From assembly GCA_937120475.1 (NCBI GenBank), contig CAKZJV010000007.1, forward strand, positions 1,070,068 to 1,134,067: a stretch of 64,000 bases of DNA, read 5' to 3'. This stretch comes from an uncultured Cryomorphaceae bacterium. Lineage in GTDB: Bacteria; Bacteroidota; Bacteroidia; Flavobacteriales; Schleiferiaceae. Position numbers and translations under genes: made by a program. A model generated the notes under the pieces. That model was not told the origin of the DNA and ran no database searches. It saw nothing but the letters and a program-made list of their open reading frames with translations. This document shows, piece by piece, positions 37,657 through 45,608 of this stretch (the stretch's first letter is position 1; every line of letters begins with the position of its first letter).

Positions 37657-38382
37657 ATGAGTAAGGATAGTAAACTTCCCCAGGACGAGAAGATCAAAAA
37701 GGCTTTTGAGCCTAAAAACTGGAATGAGATACGTAGCAACGACAGTTGGGCCATCTTCAAAATTATGAGTGAATTTGTAAACGGTTACGAATCACTTTCC
37801 CGCATCGGGCCTTGTGTTTCCATTTTTGGTTCAGCACGTACCCAGGCCGACAATAAGTTTTACGAACTGGCACAAAACATTGCTTTTCGCCTCACTCAAA
37901 AAGGGTATGGCGTTATTACCGGTGGTGGCCCCGGTATTATGGAAGCTGCCAATAAAGGCGCACAAAGGGGTGGCGGTATTTCGGTAGGTTTAAATATAGA
38001 GCTGCCTTTTGAGCAGCAACCCAATGCCCACATCGACCACGATAAAAACCTGAACTTCGATTACTTCTTTGTACGTAAGGTAATGTTTGTAAAGTACTCC
38101 CAGGGTTTTATTGTTATGCCCGGTGGTTTCGGAACCCTCGATGAGCTGTTCGAAGCAATTACCCTCATACAAACCTTTAAAATCGGGCGGTTCCCGATAG
38201 TACTGGTAAGCCACGACTTTTGGGATGGCTTAATAGACTGGGTTAAAAATGTGCTTTTGGAGCGTGAAAAGAACATAAGCCCTGAAAATCTCGATCTTTT
38301 TAAAATAGTGGATACCGCTGAAGAAGCGGTGGAGGTTATCGATGCCTTTTACAACCGCTATATGCTTAAGCCCAACTTCTAA
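37657..38382 (+). CDS. LOG-family protein (TIGR00730 Rossmann fold)
   Basis: 241-residue member of the LOG/lysine-decarboxylase-like family, whose characterised members release the base from cytokinin nucleotides or hydrolyse nucleotide monophosphates. The signature motifs are ITGGGPGIMEAANKGAQ (near residue 90) and MPGGFGTLDELFE (near residue 155), with the conserved Arg and Glu of the active site. The bacterial substrate is uncertain. It starts 11 bases after uvrA and is followed by two plus-strand terminators. Confidence 0.92.
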   Translation: MSKDSKLPQDEKIKKAFEPKNWNEIRSNDSWAIFKIMSEFVNGYESLSRIGPCVSIFGSARTQADNKFYELAQNIAFRLTQKGYGVITGGGPGIMEAANKGAQRGGGISVGLNIELPFEQQPNAHIDHDKNLNFDYFFVRKVMFVKYSQGFIVMPGGFGTLDELFEAITLIQTFKIGRFPIVLVSHDFWDGLIDWVKNVLLEREKNISPENLDLFKIVDTAEEAVEVIDAFYNRYMLKPNF

Positions 38383-38387
38383 ACGCA

Positions 38388-38414
38388 ATAAAGCCCCGCT
38401 TTGCAGGGCTTTAT
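38388..38414 (+). terminator. Hairpin terminator after the LOG gene
   Basis: Perfect 9-bp arms ATAAAGCCC (38388-38396) and GGGCTTTAT (38406-38414) begin 6 bases past the stop. The following T-run is short, so termination may be partial. Confidence 0.65.
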
Positions 38415-38446
38415 CATCACCAAAACATCATCAGAAATTATTCTAC

Positions 38447-38482
38447 TACGCTTTTACCGAAGCATAAAGCGTACCATTTTTT
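38447..38482 (+). terminator. Second terminator after the LOG gene
   Basis: Perfect 8-bp arms TACGCTTT (38447-38454) and AAAGCGTA (38466-38473), then six Ts at 38477-38482. It probably backs up the first hairpin. Confidence 0.6.
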
Positions 38483-38501
38483 ATTAGTGCAGTAGCTATT
38501 C

Positions 38502-38533
38502 AAAAAACAAACCCCGGCAACAACCGGGGTTTT
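38502..38533 (-). terminator. Rho-independent terminator of the LruC gene
   Basis: Perfect arms AAACCCCGG (38509-38517) and CCGGGGTTT (38524-38532) with a 6-base loop; on the minus strand it is followed by a T-rich run. It lies 30 bases past the LruC-domain gene stop. Confidence 0.8.
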
Positions 38534-38562
38534 GTACAAAAGAAAATCAATATTTCCAGGTC

Positions 38563-40581
38563 TTAGTAAACGTTACTTCCGTTTCGGTAACCGGGTAAAT
38601 CCAGGAACCAATCGTTGAAATTAAGACCGTTGCTGGTAGCCCAGCTGTTGAAGTTCAAATACGTATTGGAAATAGATGCTTTTTCCCTGGGATACTCAAA
38701 AGTACCGTCAATGTGCAGCGCCCACGGTAAATTATCCACCGTTTTGTAATAGCGGTTATTACCGGCATCTGAATCATCGTCCACCATTCCCAGAGCTGAA
38801 ACATCCATTTTATCGGTAGGCTCCATATCGGGCAAATGCACCTCGTAACGGGTTACGCCATTAGAACCCTGCCTCGGATCGGTAAGAAACAGGAAGGGAT
38901 TATAAGGAGGTAAACCGATGGTAGCAGGATTCACCGCAGTAGTCAGCGTTACGTCCATCTGGAAATCCACCGGGGCTATACTGGTATTTCCCTGTACGGT
39001 ATTGATGAAGGACTCCCCACCAACGTGCTGCATTTGATCGAAAGCCTCATCATAAACAATTAATACTGCATCGGTTTGGCCGGTCTCCAGTCCATTACTC
39101 AAAGTAACATGGCCCTGGGTAATTTGTGAGCCGGTAGCAGACTGCACCGCTGAAGGACTCAGTCCATCAATTTGTACACCGAAACCCTGATGCAATTCCC
39201 CACCTAAGGCCTTAAGAGTATATTTGGTTTTAATGTCTTTAATGTTGTTGGAAGCATCGGTAACCTGGTTGGTTTCGTAATCTATTACCAGGTCGTTAAA
39301 ATCGTAATCGCCTTTTCCGGGCCATAAATCTTCATAGGCCAAGGTACCACTGGTGAAGTTATCGAAAGCCCGGTCGGGATCATTGCGATAGTCCTCATCA
39401 CAGTTGGCCACACCATCACCGTCATCATCCAGGGCACAGTAATCCGGCTGGGGAATATTGGAAATATCTACATTCTGGAAAGGATTCACGGTAACGTACA
39501 TCAAGAAGTCGTTAAAGTCGTTATCGGTACTGAAATCCCTGCGAATATCTTCAAAGCCTACAATAATGTGTTCACGGTTGGCATCAACCAGTTGAACGTT
39601 ATGCTGCCTCAGGGCGGGGTTCGCCTCGGGGTTGAACGAATAGGTAGAGTAAAAGCGGGTTTGGCTTGGGTTGGAAGCTTTAATGGTTTGAGTAGAAGCA
39701 TTCCATCCGTTGGCCAGCATCACCCAGCCAATTCCGGTTCCGGCCGGGAAAGAACCCAGTTTAATCTTATCACCCGGCTGCAGGCCACCACCGGAAGTGA
39801 GGCGTGAGGCGTTGGGGAAAAGACAGAAGATAGAATCAATCTGGTTGGCTGAAGTAGGAGGATTATTGGGATCGTACTTGTAATAACCGAAGGTGTTCAA
39901 TGCTCCGGCACCTTCACCGATAAAGGTGATCCAAACTTCGGCCGGGCCGGTCAGTACCACATCATAGGAATTGGTAGGAGCTAACAGATTAGGCTTATTA
40001 ACGGGAATATTGAGGAATTCAGGTAAAGCTGAAGATACGTCAGCCAGGTAAGCTGCATTGACTACATCGCCCGGAGACTCCAGGTAATTAGGTACACCCT
40101 GTGAGTTATAGGAACCAATAAAATACCAGTTGCCACCAGCCGGGGTAATCACTTGGGCTCCGGCACTTTTATTTTTTCCGGGTCGGGCGGGGTAATGGCC
40201 ACCGTAATTTCCACTCACCGAATTTCCTTGAATTTTAATGATTTCACCGTTGGCCAAACCAATGCGGTTGGTAATACGGATCATCACCTCATCCAGGTAA
40301 GAAGGCATCCGGAATAAAGTACTCAATGAACCATTGGCATCCGTTGCACCGGAGAGAAGTTTCTTCTGACCATCGGGTGTATAAATATCGAACCTTACTC
40401 CACGGTCGGGCTCACCCTCTATGTTGCGAACATTAAAGTTTGTATTGATCTCACGGGTGGTGGAGTAGTCAAAATTATCGGCTATGGCACCAGGTGTTTC
40501 ATTGCGATTCTCCGCATCTTTCTTACAGGAAGTAACCGTAAGAACCCCAAACAGAATCGACAGAATAATACTTTTTTTCAT
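38563..40581 (-). CDS. LruC-domain surface lipoprotein
   Basis: 672-residue lipoprotein (MKKSIILSILFGVLTVTSC, lipid cysteine at residue 19). The early part (residues 55-130) looks like an Ig-like or carboxypeptidase-regulatory domain. A DUF4114-like segment with Asp-rich NDFLMYVTV follows, then a calcium-binding-like strip (DDDGDGVANCDEDY, near residue 385). Last comes the LruC domain (FPGKGDYDFNDLVIDYETN-like block; here WPGKGDYDFNDLVIDYE, near residue 420), running to the C-terminus. LruC proteins are large Bacteroidota and Leptospira surface proteins without a clear biochemical role. It is transcribed alone, with its own promoter box and terminator. Confidence 0.9.
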   Translation of the reverse strand: MKKSIILSILFGVLTVTSCKKDAENRNETPGAIADNFDYSTTREINTNFNVRNIEGEPDRGVRFDIYTPDGQKKLLSGATDANGSLSTLFRMPSYLDEVMIRITNRIGLANGEIIKIQGNSVSGNYGGHYPARPGKNKSAGAQVITPAGGNWYFIGSYNSQGVPNYLESPGDVVNAAYLADVSSALPEFLNIPVNKPNLLAPTNSYDVVLTGPAEVWITFIGEGAGALNTFGYYKYDPNNPPTSANQIDSIFCLFPNASRLTSGGGLQPGDKIKLGSFPAGTGIGWVMLANGWNASTQTIKASNPSQTRFYSTYSFNPEANPALRQHNVQLVDANREHIIVGFEDIRRDFSTDNDFNDFLMYVTVNPFQNVDISNIPQPDYCALDDDGDGVANCDEDYRNDPDRAFDNFTSGTLAYEDLWPGKGDYDFNDLVIDYETNQVTDASNNIKDIKTKYTLKALGGELHQGFGVQIDGLSPSAVQSATGSQITQGHVTLSNGLETGQTDAVLIVYDEAFDQMQHVGGESFINTVQGNTSIAPVDFQMDVTLTTAVNPATIGLPPYNPFLFLTDPRQGSNGVTRYEVHLPDMEPTDKMDVSALGMVDDDSDAGNNRYYKTVDNLPWALHIDGTFEYPREKASISNTYLNFNSWATSNGLNFNDWFLDLPGYRNGSNVY

Positions 40582-40608
40582 TTTGACTAAAGGGTATTTA
40601 TACTCTTA

Positions 40609-40616
40609 CAAAGATA
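40609..40616 (-). promoter_or_regulatory. -7 promoter element of the LruC gene
   Basis: TATCTTTG on the minus strand matches TAnnTTTG exactly, 27 bases before the ATG at 40581. No clear TTG upstream. Confidence 0.5.
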
Positions 40617-40671
40617 CGGAAGTACCGGGTTTACCCATGCCGATAATCGAAAAAAAGGGGTGTCTAAGCGA

Positions 40672-41841
40672 TTAAACTTCAGCACGTTTTGCTCGTTCCC
40701 AAGTCGATTTTTGACCTTTGCTCAGCCATCGGAAAAATCCTGCAAAAACTGCATAGTTCATTATGATAAAATAGTAGGGTATAAACAGTACCTTAACCCT
40801 AATTTTCCGGTTTTCAAGACTCCAGCCCAACATACCCATGCTGTAAAAAAGTATCTGCAGCACCAGTAATGATTGATATAATATATTTTCCTGTAAGGCT
40901 AATACTACGTTCAGAATAAAAATAATGGGTAAGGCAAATGCCGAAACCGACCATCGCAACACCCGGTGTGAGATGTATTGAAAGCTGAGCGTAAAATGCC
41001 GGAAAGGGTTCAGTAGTGCGGTTAAACGGCTCATAGATTGCCACCCCCCGGCAGCAATCCTTACCTTTCTTTTGAGTTCTTCCTTTACATCCTGGCTGGC
41101 GGTTTCCATGGCGTAAGCCTTGGGTTCATACGCAAAGCGGTAGCCTTTGCTGCAAATGCGCAGGCTCTGCATAAAATCATCCAGTATGGTATCCTCCTCC
41201 AGGTCGGTCATCAAAGCACTGCGGAAGGAAACCAGTTCTCCAGCTGCCCCGACTATGGTATATAACTCGTAATCCCATTTTTTGAGGGTAGATTCGTACT
41301 TCCAGTACATCCCTTCACCGGCTGCACTGGCTGAATCCGCTTCTTTACTCATTACACGCTTTTCACCGGAAACCCCTCCTACCCTGGGATTGCTGTAGTG
41401 TTTCACGAGTTCACGGATACTCTCCCGGTTTAACATGGTATTGGCATCACAAAACACCACAATAGGGCTTTTTACGAAGGTCATAGCACGGTTTTCTGCC
41501 GCTGATTTTCCGGCCCTCCGGTTTTCGTGCAGCACCTCTATACCTTCTATTTCCCGCAGTGCATCGGGTGTACCATCGGTGCTTCCATCGGTTATGAAAA
41601 TGATGCGTAGCTTGTCCCTTGGGTAGTCCAACTCCAGGCTATTACGGGCTTTTTGAGCGATGATATCCCTTTCATTGTAGGAGGGTATCACCAGGGTTAC
41701 CTCGGGTTCGTAATCAAGATCGAAGGCAAAGGGCCTGGCCCCGAAAAGTCGCTTGAGCCGCACCAGTATAAACAGCAAGAGACCGTAACCCAGGTAGGTA
41801 TAAAACACCAGTGCAATGAGCAGCCAAAATGCAATTTCCAT
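40672..41841 (-). CDS. Membrane glycosyltransferase family 2 (CESA-like)
   Basis: 389-residue inverting glycosyltransferase. It has one N-terminal membrane helix (residues 5-28), then a GT-A catalytic domain (VTLVIPSYNERDIIAQKARN, FITDGSTDGTPD, VFCDANTML as the DxD-like site, TILDDFMQSLRICSKGY, GGWQSMSRL), and about three helices at the C-terminus. This is the layout of CESA-like GT2 enzymes that add a sugar at the membrane. It is last of four glycosyltransferase genes in a coupled row; its ATG shares a base with the stop of the previous gene. Donor and acceptor are unknown. Confidence 0.92.
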   Translation of the reverse strand: MEIAFWLLIALVFYTYLGYGLLLFILVRLKRLFGARPFAFDLDYEPEVTLVIPSYNERDIIAQKARNSLELDYPRDKLRIIFITDGSTDGTPDALREIEGIEVLHENRRAGKSAAENRAMTFVKSPIVVFCDANTMLNRESIRELVKHYSNPRVGGVSGEKRVMSKEADSASAAGEGMYWKYESTLKKWDYELYTIVGAAGELVSFRSALMTDLEEDTILDDFMQSLRICSKGYRFAYEPKAYAMETASQDVKEELKRKVRIAAGGWQSMSRLTALLNPFRHFTLSFQYISHRVLRWSVSAFALPIIFILNVVLALQENILYQSLLVLQILFYSMGMLGWSLENRKIRVKVLFIPYYFIIMNYAVFAGFFRWLSKGQKSTWERAKRAEV

Positions 41842-42686
41842 CAGCGTTCTTTTTGTTTGGTGAAATTGGAAAAGAAATAGCGGATGTTGTATTTAAAACG
41901 TATCCAAAAAGCCTTAAGCAGACTACCATCTTTATCAGTTCTCCGCATATTGGTGTAGATAACCGCCTTTTGGGAAGACACCATGTGTATTTTACCATAA
42001 TCCGACAATTGCAGGGCCATATAACCGTCCGAGCCCCTTACAATACCGGTATTGTAACCGTCAAACTTCAGGGCAGTTTCCACCGGAAAGGCCATACTCG
42101 CTCCTCCGCAATTGAGCTGTGGCCGCGACACATCTCGCGAATAAATACCCAACAGTTTGGCGTACTGGTACATTTGCAGACTGGGTGGATATTTTTGATC
42201 ATCGCGGTAAAAGGCATGCAGGCTGTAGGTACAAACAATGACTGGGTTGCGCAGCATGGGCTTCACCATCTCTTCCACCCACTGCGGGGTGTAAATAGTA
42301 TCGGTATCACCGGAAATAAAATACTTCCCCCTGGCGGCCTTCAACCCGGCCTGCCGGGCAAAGGGGTAGCCCTGCTGCGTTTCAACAATACTTTTTACCC
42401 CACAGCGGTCCATAAACTTTTGGGTATCATCGGTTGAATTGTTGTTCACCACTACAATTTCAATGGGAAAGGAACAACGTGTTTCGGCCAGGCTCGCCAA
42501 AGTGGCGAGTATAAAATTTTGTTCGTTGTAAGCGATGAGTCCAACCGTGGCCACCGGCTCATCACTTTGCAAAGCTTCTATTTTGGAGCGTATGGCCTCA
42601 AAGTCCTGCTCCGGTACATCCTCGTACTTTACGTAGTTGTAACGTTGAAAGCGACTGATCTTTTTAGGGGGTACAAAGCTGTACAT
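41841..42686 (-). CDS. Glycosyltransferase family 2
   Basis: 281-residue GT2 enzyme. The ATG at 42686 is preferred to a TTG at 42692 that overlaps the previous stop codon. The GT-A fold motifs are VGLIAYNEQNFILATLASLA, VVVNNNSTDDTQKF and the metal-binding SGDTDTIY near residue 130. No membrane helix is evident. It stands third in the glycosyltransferase row. Specificity is not deducible. Confidence 0.9.
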   Translation of the reverse strand: MYSFVPPKKISRFQRYNYVKYEDVPEQDFEAIRSKIEALQSDEPVATVGLIAYNEQNFILATLASLAETRCSFPIEIVVVNNNSTDDTQKFMDRCGVKSIVETQQGYPFARQAGLKAARGKYFISGDTDTIYTPQWVEEMVKPMLRNPVIVCTYSLHAFYRDDQKYPPSLQMYQYAKLLGIYSRDVSRPQLNCGGASMAFPVETALKFDGYNTGIVRGSDGYMALQLSDYGKIHMVSSQKAVIYTNMRRTDKDGSLLKAFWIRFKYNIRYFFSNFTKQKER

Positions 42687-42688
42687 GA

Positions 42689-43828
42689 TCAATGGTTTTT
42701 TAATACTTCATGATAAATGTCCAACACCTGCCTTGCGGTTTGTGCCCAGCTAAACATCTGCGCACGTTCCAGGCCTTTTTGGATATTCCGTGCCCGCAGA
42801 TCAGCATCGGAGAGGAGGGTATGAATACCTGCGGTAATTTCATCCGGTTGTTCCGGGTTAACAAAAAGTGCTGCATCTCCGCCTACTTCAGGCATGGAAG
42901 AAGTATTACTGGTAAGCACGGGTGTGCCGGAAGCCATTCCCTCTAAAACGGGAATACCGAAGCTTTCTCTTTTGCTGGGGTACAGGAAAACATCCGCCAG
43001 GTTGATCACAGCGGGTAAATCGCGATTGTTAATGTAACCGGTAAAGTGAATTTGATCGAAAAACTCCGTTAAGCCATCCTCGGCCAGAAAGCCGCGAATA
43101 ACTTCCGGGTCCAGGTCTCCGATTACCAGTTGATGGTCGCGGCCATATTGTTTGCAATAGCGCGCATAGGCTTTCACCGTATTGCGGGTATTTTTTTTAG
43201 GATCGGTATTGCCTAAAAAAAGGAAAAACCGTTCGGGTAAATGGTATTGTTCTCTGACCTCTTCCAGGTAGGCCTCATCCTCAATTTTACGGAAGTGCTC
43301 CCCCACCCCGTTGTACACCACCCGTACTTGTTCATCAGCCAGGTTGAGGAAACTGTGAAAGCGTTGCTTTTCGTAATGGGAAACGGTTATAATTAGCCGC
43401 GCCCGGTTCAGGATACGGCTAACCACGGCCCTGCGGTACAGGTTACCGAATTTTTGATACGAGCTGTAACCTTTAGCCCGAAGGGGGTGCGTTTCGAAAT
43501 AAATAATATCATGAATAGTAACCACCAGGGGTACCGGGCAGTTGACCGGGGCCGTATTGGAAGTACAATGCAGAATATCCACCGCATTTTTCCGGGCTGC
43601 AGCCGGAAGTTTAAACTGCTCCCACAAGGGATAAGGGCCGCCAAAGGTTTCTATCCTGAAATTATCGGTTTCCCGCAGGCATTGGGTATCGGGGCCTTCG
43701 TTCACAAAAATCACGTATTCATTGGTGGTATCCAGCTTTTGCAGGTTGCGGATCATTTCCAAAGCCACAAAGTCCATCCCGTGCTTATGTTCCCTGAAAA
43801 TGCGCTGGGCTTCAATTCCTATTCTCAC
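42689..43828 (-). CDS. Glycosyltransferase family 4
   Basis: 379-residue retaining GT-B enzyme (GT1/GT4 superfamily). It starts with GTG at 43828. The C-terminal donor-binding half has FFLFLGNTDPKKNTRNTVKA and the EX7E motif RESFGIPVLEGMASGTPVL (near residue 290), the mark of GT4 enzymes such as mannosyltransferases. The N-terminal half has VTIHDIIYFETHP. It overlaps the previous gene by 17 bases and ends 2 bases before the next start. It probably adds a sugar to the lipid-linked polysaccharide unit. Confidence 0.93.
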   Translation of the reverse strand: MRIGIEAQRIFREHKHGMDFVALEMIRNLQKLDTTNEYVIFVNEGPDTQCLRETDNFRIETFGGPYPLWEQFKLPAAARKNAVDILHCTSNTAPVNCPVPLVVTIHDIIYFETHPLRAKGYSSYQKFGNLYRRAVVSRILNRARLIITVSHYEKQRFHSFLNLADEQVRVVYNGVGEHFRKIEDEAYLEEVREQYHLPERFFLFLGNTDPKKNTRNTVKAYARYCKQYGRDHQLVIGDLDPEVIRGFLAEDGLTEFFDQIHFTGYINNRDLPAVINLADVFLYPSKRESFGIPVLEGMASGTPVLTSNTSSMPEVGGDAALFVNPEQPDEITAGIHTLLSDADLRARNIQKGLERAQMFSWAQTARQVLDIYHEVLKNH

Positions 43829-44729
43829 GTGGTTTTGCTTTATGCGTTATGTTCCACCAAAATCCTTTTAAAAAGGCAACTGCGAGGTCCTTTCTTCCTT
43901 TGAGTAACCACTGTATGGCATTTTTAGGTACGGCTACCAGACCAAAGTACAGAAAAGCCAATGAACTGCTCCATGTCGGGTAATTCCTGCGGGCAAATAA
44001 CAGGCGGTTGCGGGTAAGGTAGTAGATTTTCAAAGGACTGTTTTGGCCGGTACTCACCGACTCTTTGTGATACACCACCGATGGTCCGAAATACCAGATC
44101 GTATAGCCTTTCTGCTTTACGCGTTCGCACCAATCGTATTCCTCGTAGTATAAAAAGTAATCTTCGTACATCACTCCAACCTCATCAATCACTTTACGGG
44201 GTACCAACATGGCTGCGCCATGTATATAGGCGGTTTGACGGATATCATGGTACTGCCCACGGTCCTTTTCCATCCACCCGATGCCGGAATTGCGGATGGT
44301 GATTGTACTCATCGGATGAAAGCCGGCATATTGAAGGGTGTCTTTTTGCTGGTAAAAACAAATGCGCGGGCTAAGCATCCCAAAATCCGGATTATCGGAT
44401 ATCCACTTCACGATGGGGTTTAAAAAACCAGGTTCTACCTCCGTATCGTTATTAATGAAAAATATATAGTCGCCCTGGCAAAGCGGGAGGCCGGCATTAT
44501 TGCCACCGGCAAAACCCAGGTTGGCATTGGTGGCCATATACCTGGCCCTGGCCTCGGTCTGTAGGGGTTCGCTCAGGCTTTTATCTTCCGCACCATTATC
44601 CACCACTACCAACTCCCAGTGGGTATAATCCATCTTTTGTAATGACCGCAATAATTCAATGGTAATTGCTGCCTGTTTATAGTTTACCGTAAGAAAGGTA
44701 ATGAGGGGATTAACGGTAGTAGTGTTCAA
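43812..44729 (-). CDS. Glycosyltransferase family 2 (rhamnosyltransferase-like)
   Basis: About 305-residue GT2 enzyme of the WbbL/rhamnosyltransferase type: ITFLTVNYKQAAITIELLRS, VVVDNGAEDKSLSEPL, FAGGNNAGL and the metal site FFINNDTEVEPGF, with YEEYDWCERVKQKGY near residue 210. An in-frame TTG at 44756 would lie inside the -7 box of a good promoter, so translation more likely begins at the TTG at 44729. There is no ATG before the conserved core. First of four glycosyltransferase genes; overlaps the next by 17 bases. rmlC elsewhere in the window makes rhamnose a plausible donor. Confidence 0.9.
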   Translation of the reverse strand: MNTTTVNPLITFLTVNYKQAAITIELLRSLQKMDYTHWELVVVDNGAEDKSLSEPLQTEARARYMATNANLGFAGGNNAGLPLCQGDYIFFINNDTEVEPGFLNPIVKWISDNPDFGMLSPRICFYQQKDTLQYAGFHPMSTITIRNSGIGWMEKDRGQYHDIRQTAYIHGAAMLVPRKVIDEVGVMYEDYFLYYEEYDWCERVKQKGYTIWYFGPSVVYHKESVSTGQNSPLKIYYLTRNRLLFARRNYPTWSSSLAFLYFGLVAVPKNAIQWLLKGRKDLAVAFLKGFWWNITHKAKPRENRN

Positions 44730-44753
44730 ATAGAGATTGTTAAATACGTGTTT

Positions 44754-44782
44754 CAAAAATAATTTTTTGGGTTTAATGGCAA
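44754..44782 (-). promoter_or_regulatory. Promoter of the glycosyltransferase row
   Basis: On the minus strand TTG (plus 44780-44782), an 18-base spacer and TATTTTTG (44754-44761) fit the Bacteroidota consensus fully. It overlaps a divergent plus-strand promoter. Confidence 0.6.
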
Positions 44783-44804
44783 GCGGCCGATATTTCTATT
44801 TTTG
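44772..44804 (+). promoter_or_regulatory. Promoter of the secreted protein / wzy-like pair
   Basis: TTTA (44772-44775), a 21-base spacer and TATTTTTG (44797-44804), 24 bases before the ATG at 44829. The -33 part has one mismatch. It interleaves with the divergent promoter of the glycosyltransferase row, so the two could influence each other. Confidence 0.5.
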
Positions 44805-44828
44805 TTCATATCCACATCTTGAAAAGTT

Positions 44829-45602
44829 ATGCGTTTCACTTTCTTCTTTCTGATTTTCTCATTCAGTTTATCCGCTCAGCTGCGCGAAGAAGAACCTCTA
44901 CCGAAATTTTCTAAAAAGCCCATATCCGTTCTTAAAAAGGATGTTACTGGCTGGATGTACTCAGTAGATGGCCAGTGGATATCCGATAAAAAAACCATAC
45001 CGGTACACGCTATTTCCACCAATGAAAAAATCTACAAAGCCAAACCGGAGTACCTCGGTTCCGATAATTTCGAGGAGTTTCGCATTTACCCTACCATGTA
45101 TGGCAAGGATACTTTATTACTACTGGTAAAAATTTATAACGATGGCCACTTTAAATACGAATTCACCCAAAAAGGCTGGCGGGAAACTACCCAGGTAAGT
45201 TATTACCTGTTTAACAAGAGAGCCCTTAATGTGCTGGATAACCTGAAGGATTCAGTGGTACAAATTATTTCGATCGACCTTTTGGATGCCGGTACTATTA
45301 AAAACGTATCGCGCTCCAATGTGCTCAATGCTATTTCCCGTAGAATTGCGGTTAATGAAAATTTTGACCGCGAATTTGTAGCTATGATCCAACCGTTTTC
45401 CGTGTTTGACCGAATTCGCTTCCAGTTCTTTTCGCTGCATAAGGTTTTTCGCGATGTAGAGGGGGTGCGGAAGGACTTTACCATTAACGGGGAGTCGCAA
45501 TACCTGGATGAGCGTTTGTTCGATTACCTGTATTACGAAACGGATATCGAAAATTTTTCAGAGTTCATACGAGTACCGCCTAGCTTTGAATTCAAAACCT
45601 GA
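44829..45602 (+). CDS. Secreted protein of unknown function in the polysaccharide locus
   Basis: I do not recognise this 257-residue protein. It has a clear signal peptide (MRFTFFFLIFSFSLSAQ) and no lipobox, membrane helix or sorting domain. The body is of mixed alpha/beta character with many charged residues (DVTGWMYSVDGQWISDKKT; FDREFVAMIQPFSVFDRIRF) and no cysteine. It stands 6 bases before the wzy-like gene and shares its transcript, so a periplasmic role in polysaccharide assembly is possible but unproven. Confidence 0.78.
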   Translation: MRFTFFFLIFSFSLSAQLREEEPLPKFSKKPISVLKKDVTGWMYSVDGQWISDKKTIPVHAISTNEKIYKAKPEYLGSDNFEEFRIYPTMYGKDTLLLLVKIYNDGHFKYEFTQKGWRETTQVSYYLFNKRALNVLDNLKDSVVQIISIDLLDAGTIKNVSRSNVLNAISRRIAVNENFDREFVAMIQPFSVFDRIRFQFFSLHKVFRDVEGVRKDFTINGESQYLDERLFDYLYYETDIENFSEFIRVPPSFEFKT

Positions 45603-45608
45603 TCTGGC

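Noticed and set aside
41829-42437. Plus-strand open frame of about 200 codons opposite glycosyltransferase genes
   Set aside because: Antisense to two well-supported glycosyltransferases, no promoter, no family resemblance.
44754-44756. TTG at 44756 as start of the GT2 gene
   Set aside because: It lies inside the -7 box of a full-consensus promoter, so it would not be within the transcript; the TTG at 44729 is preferred.
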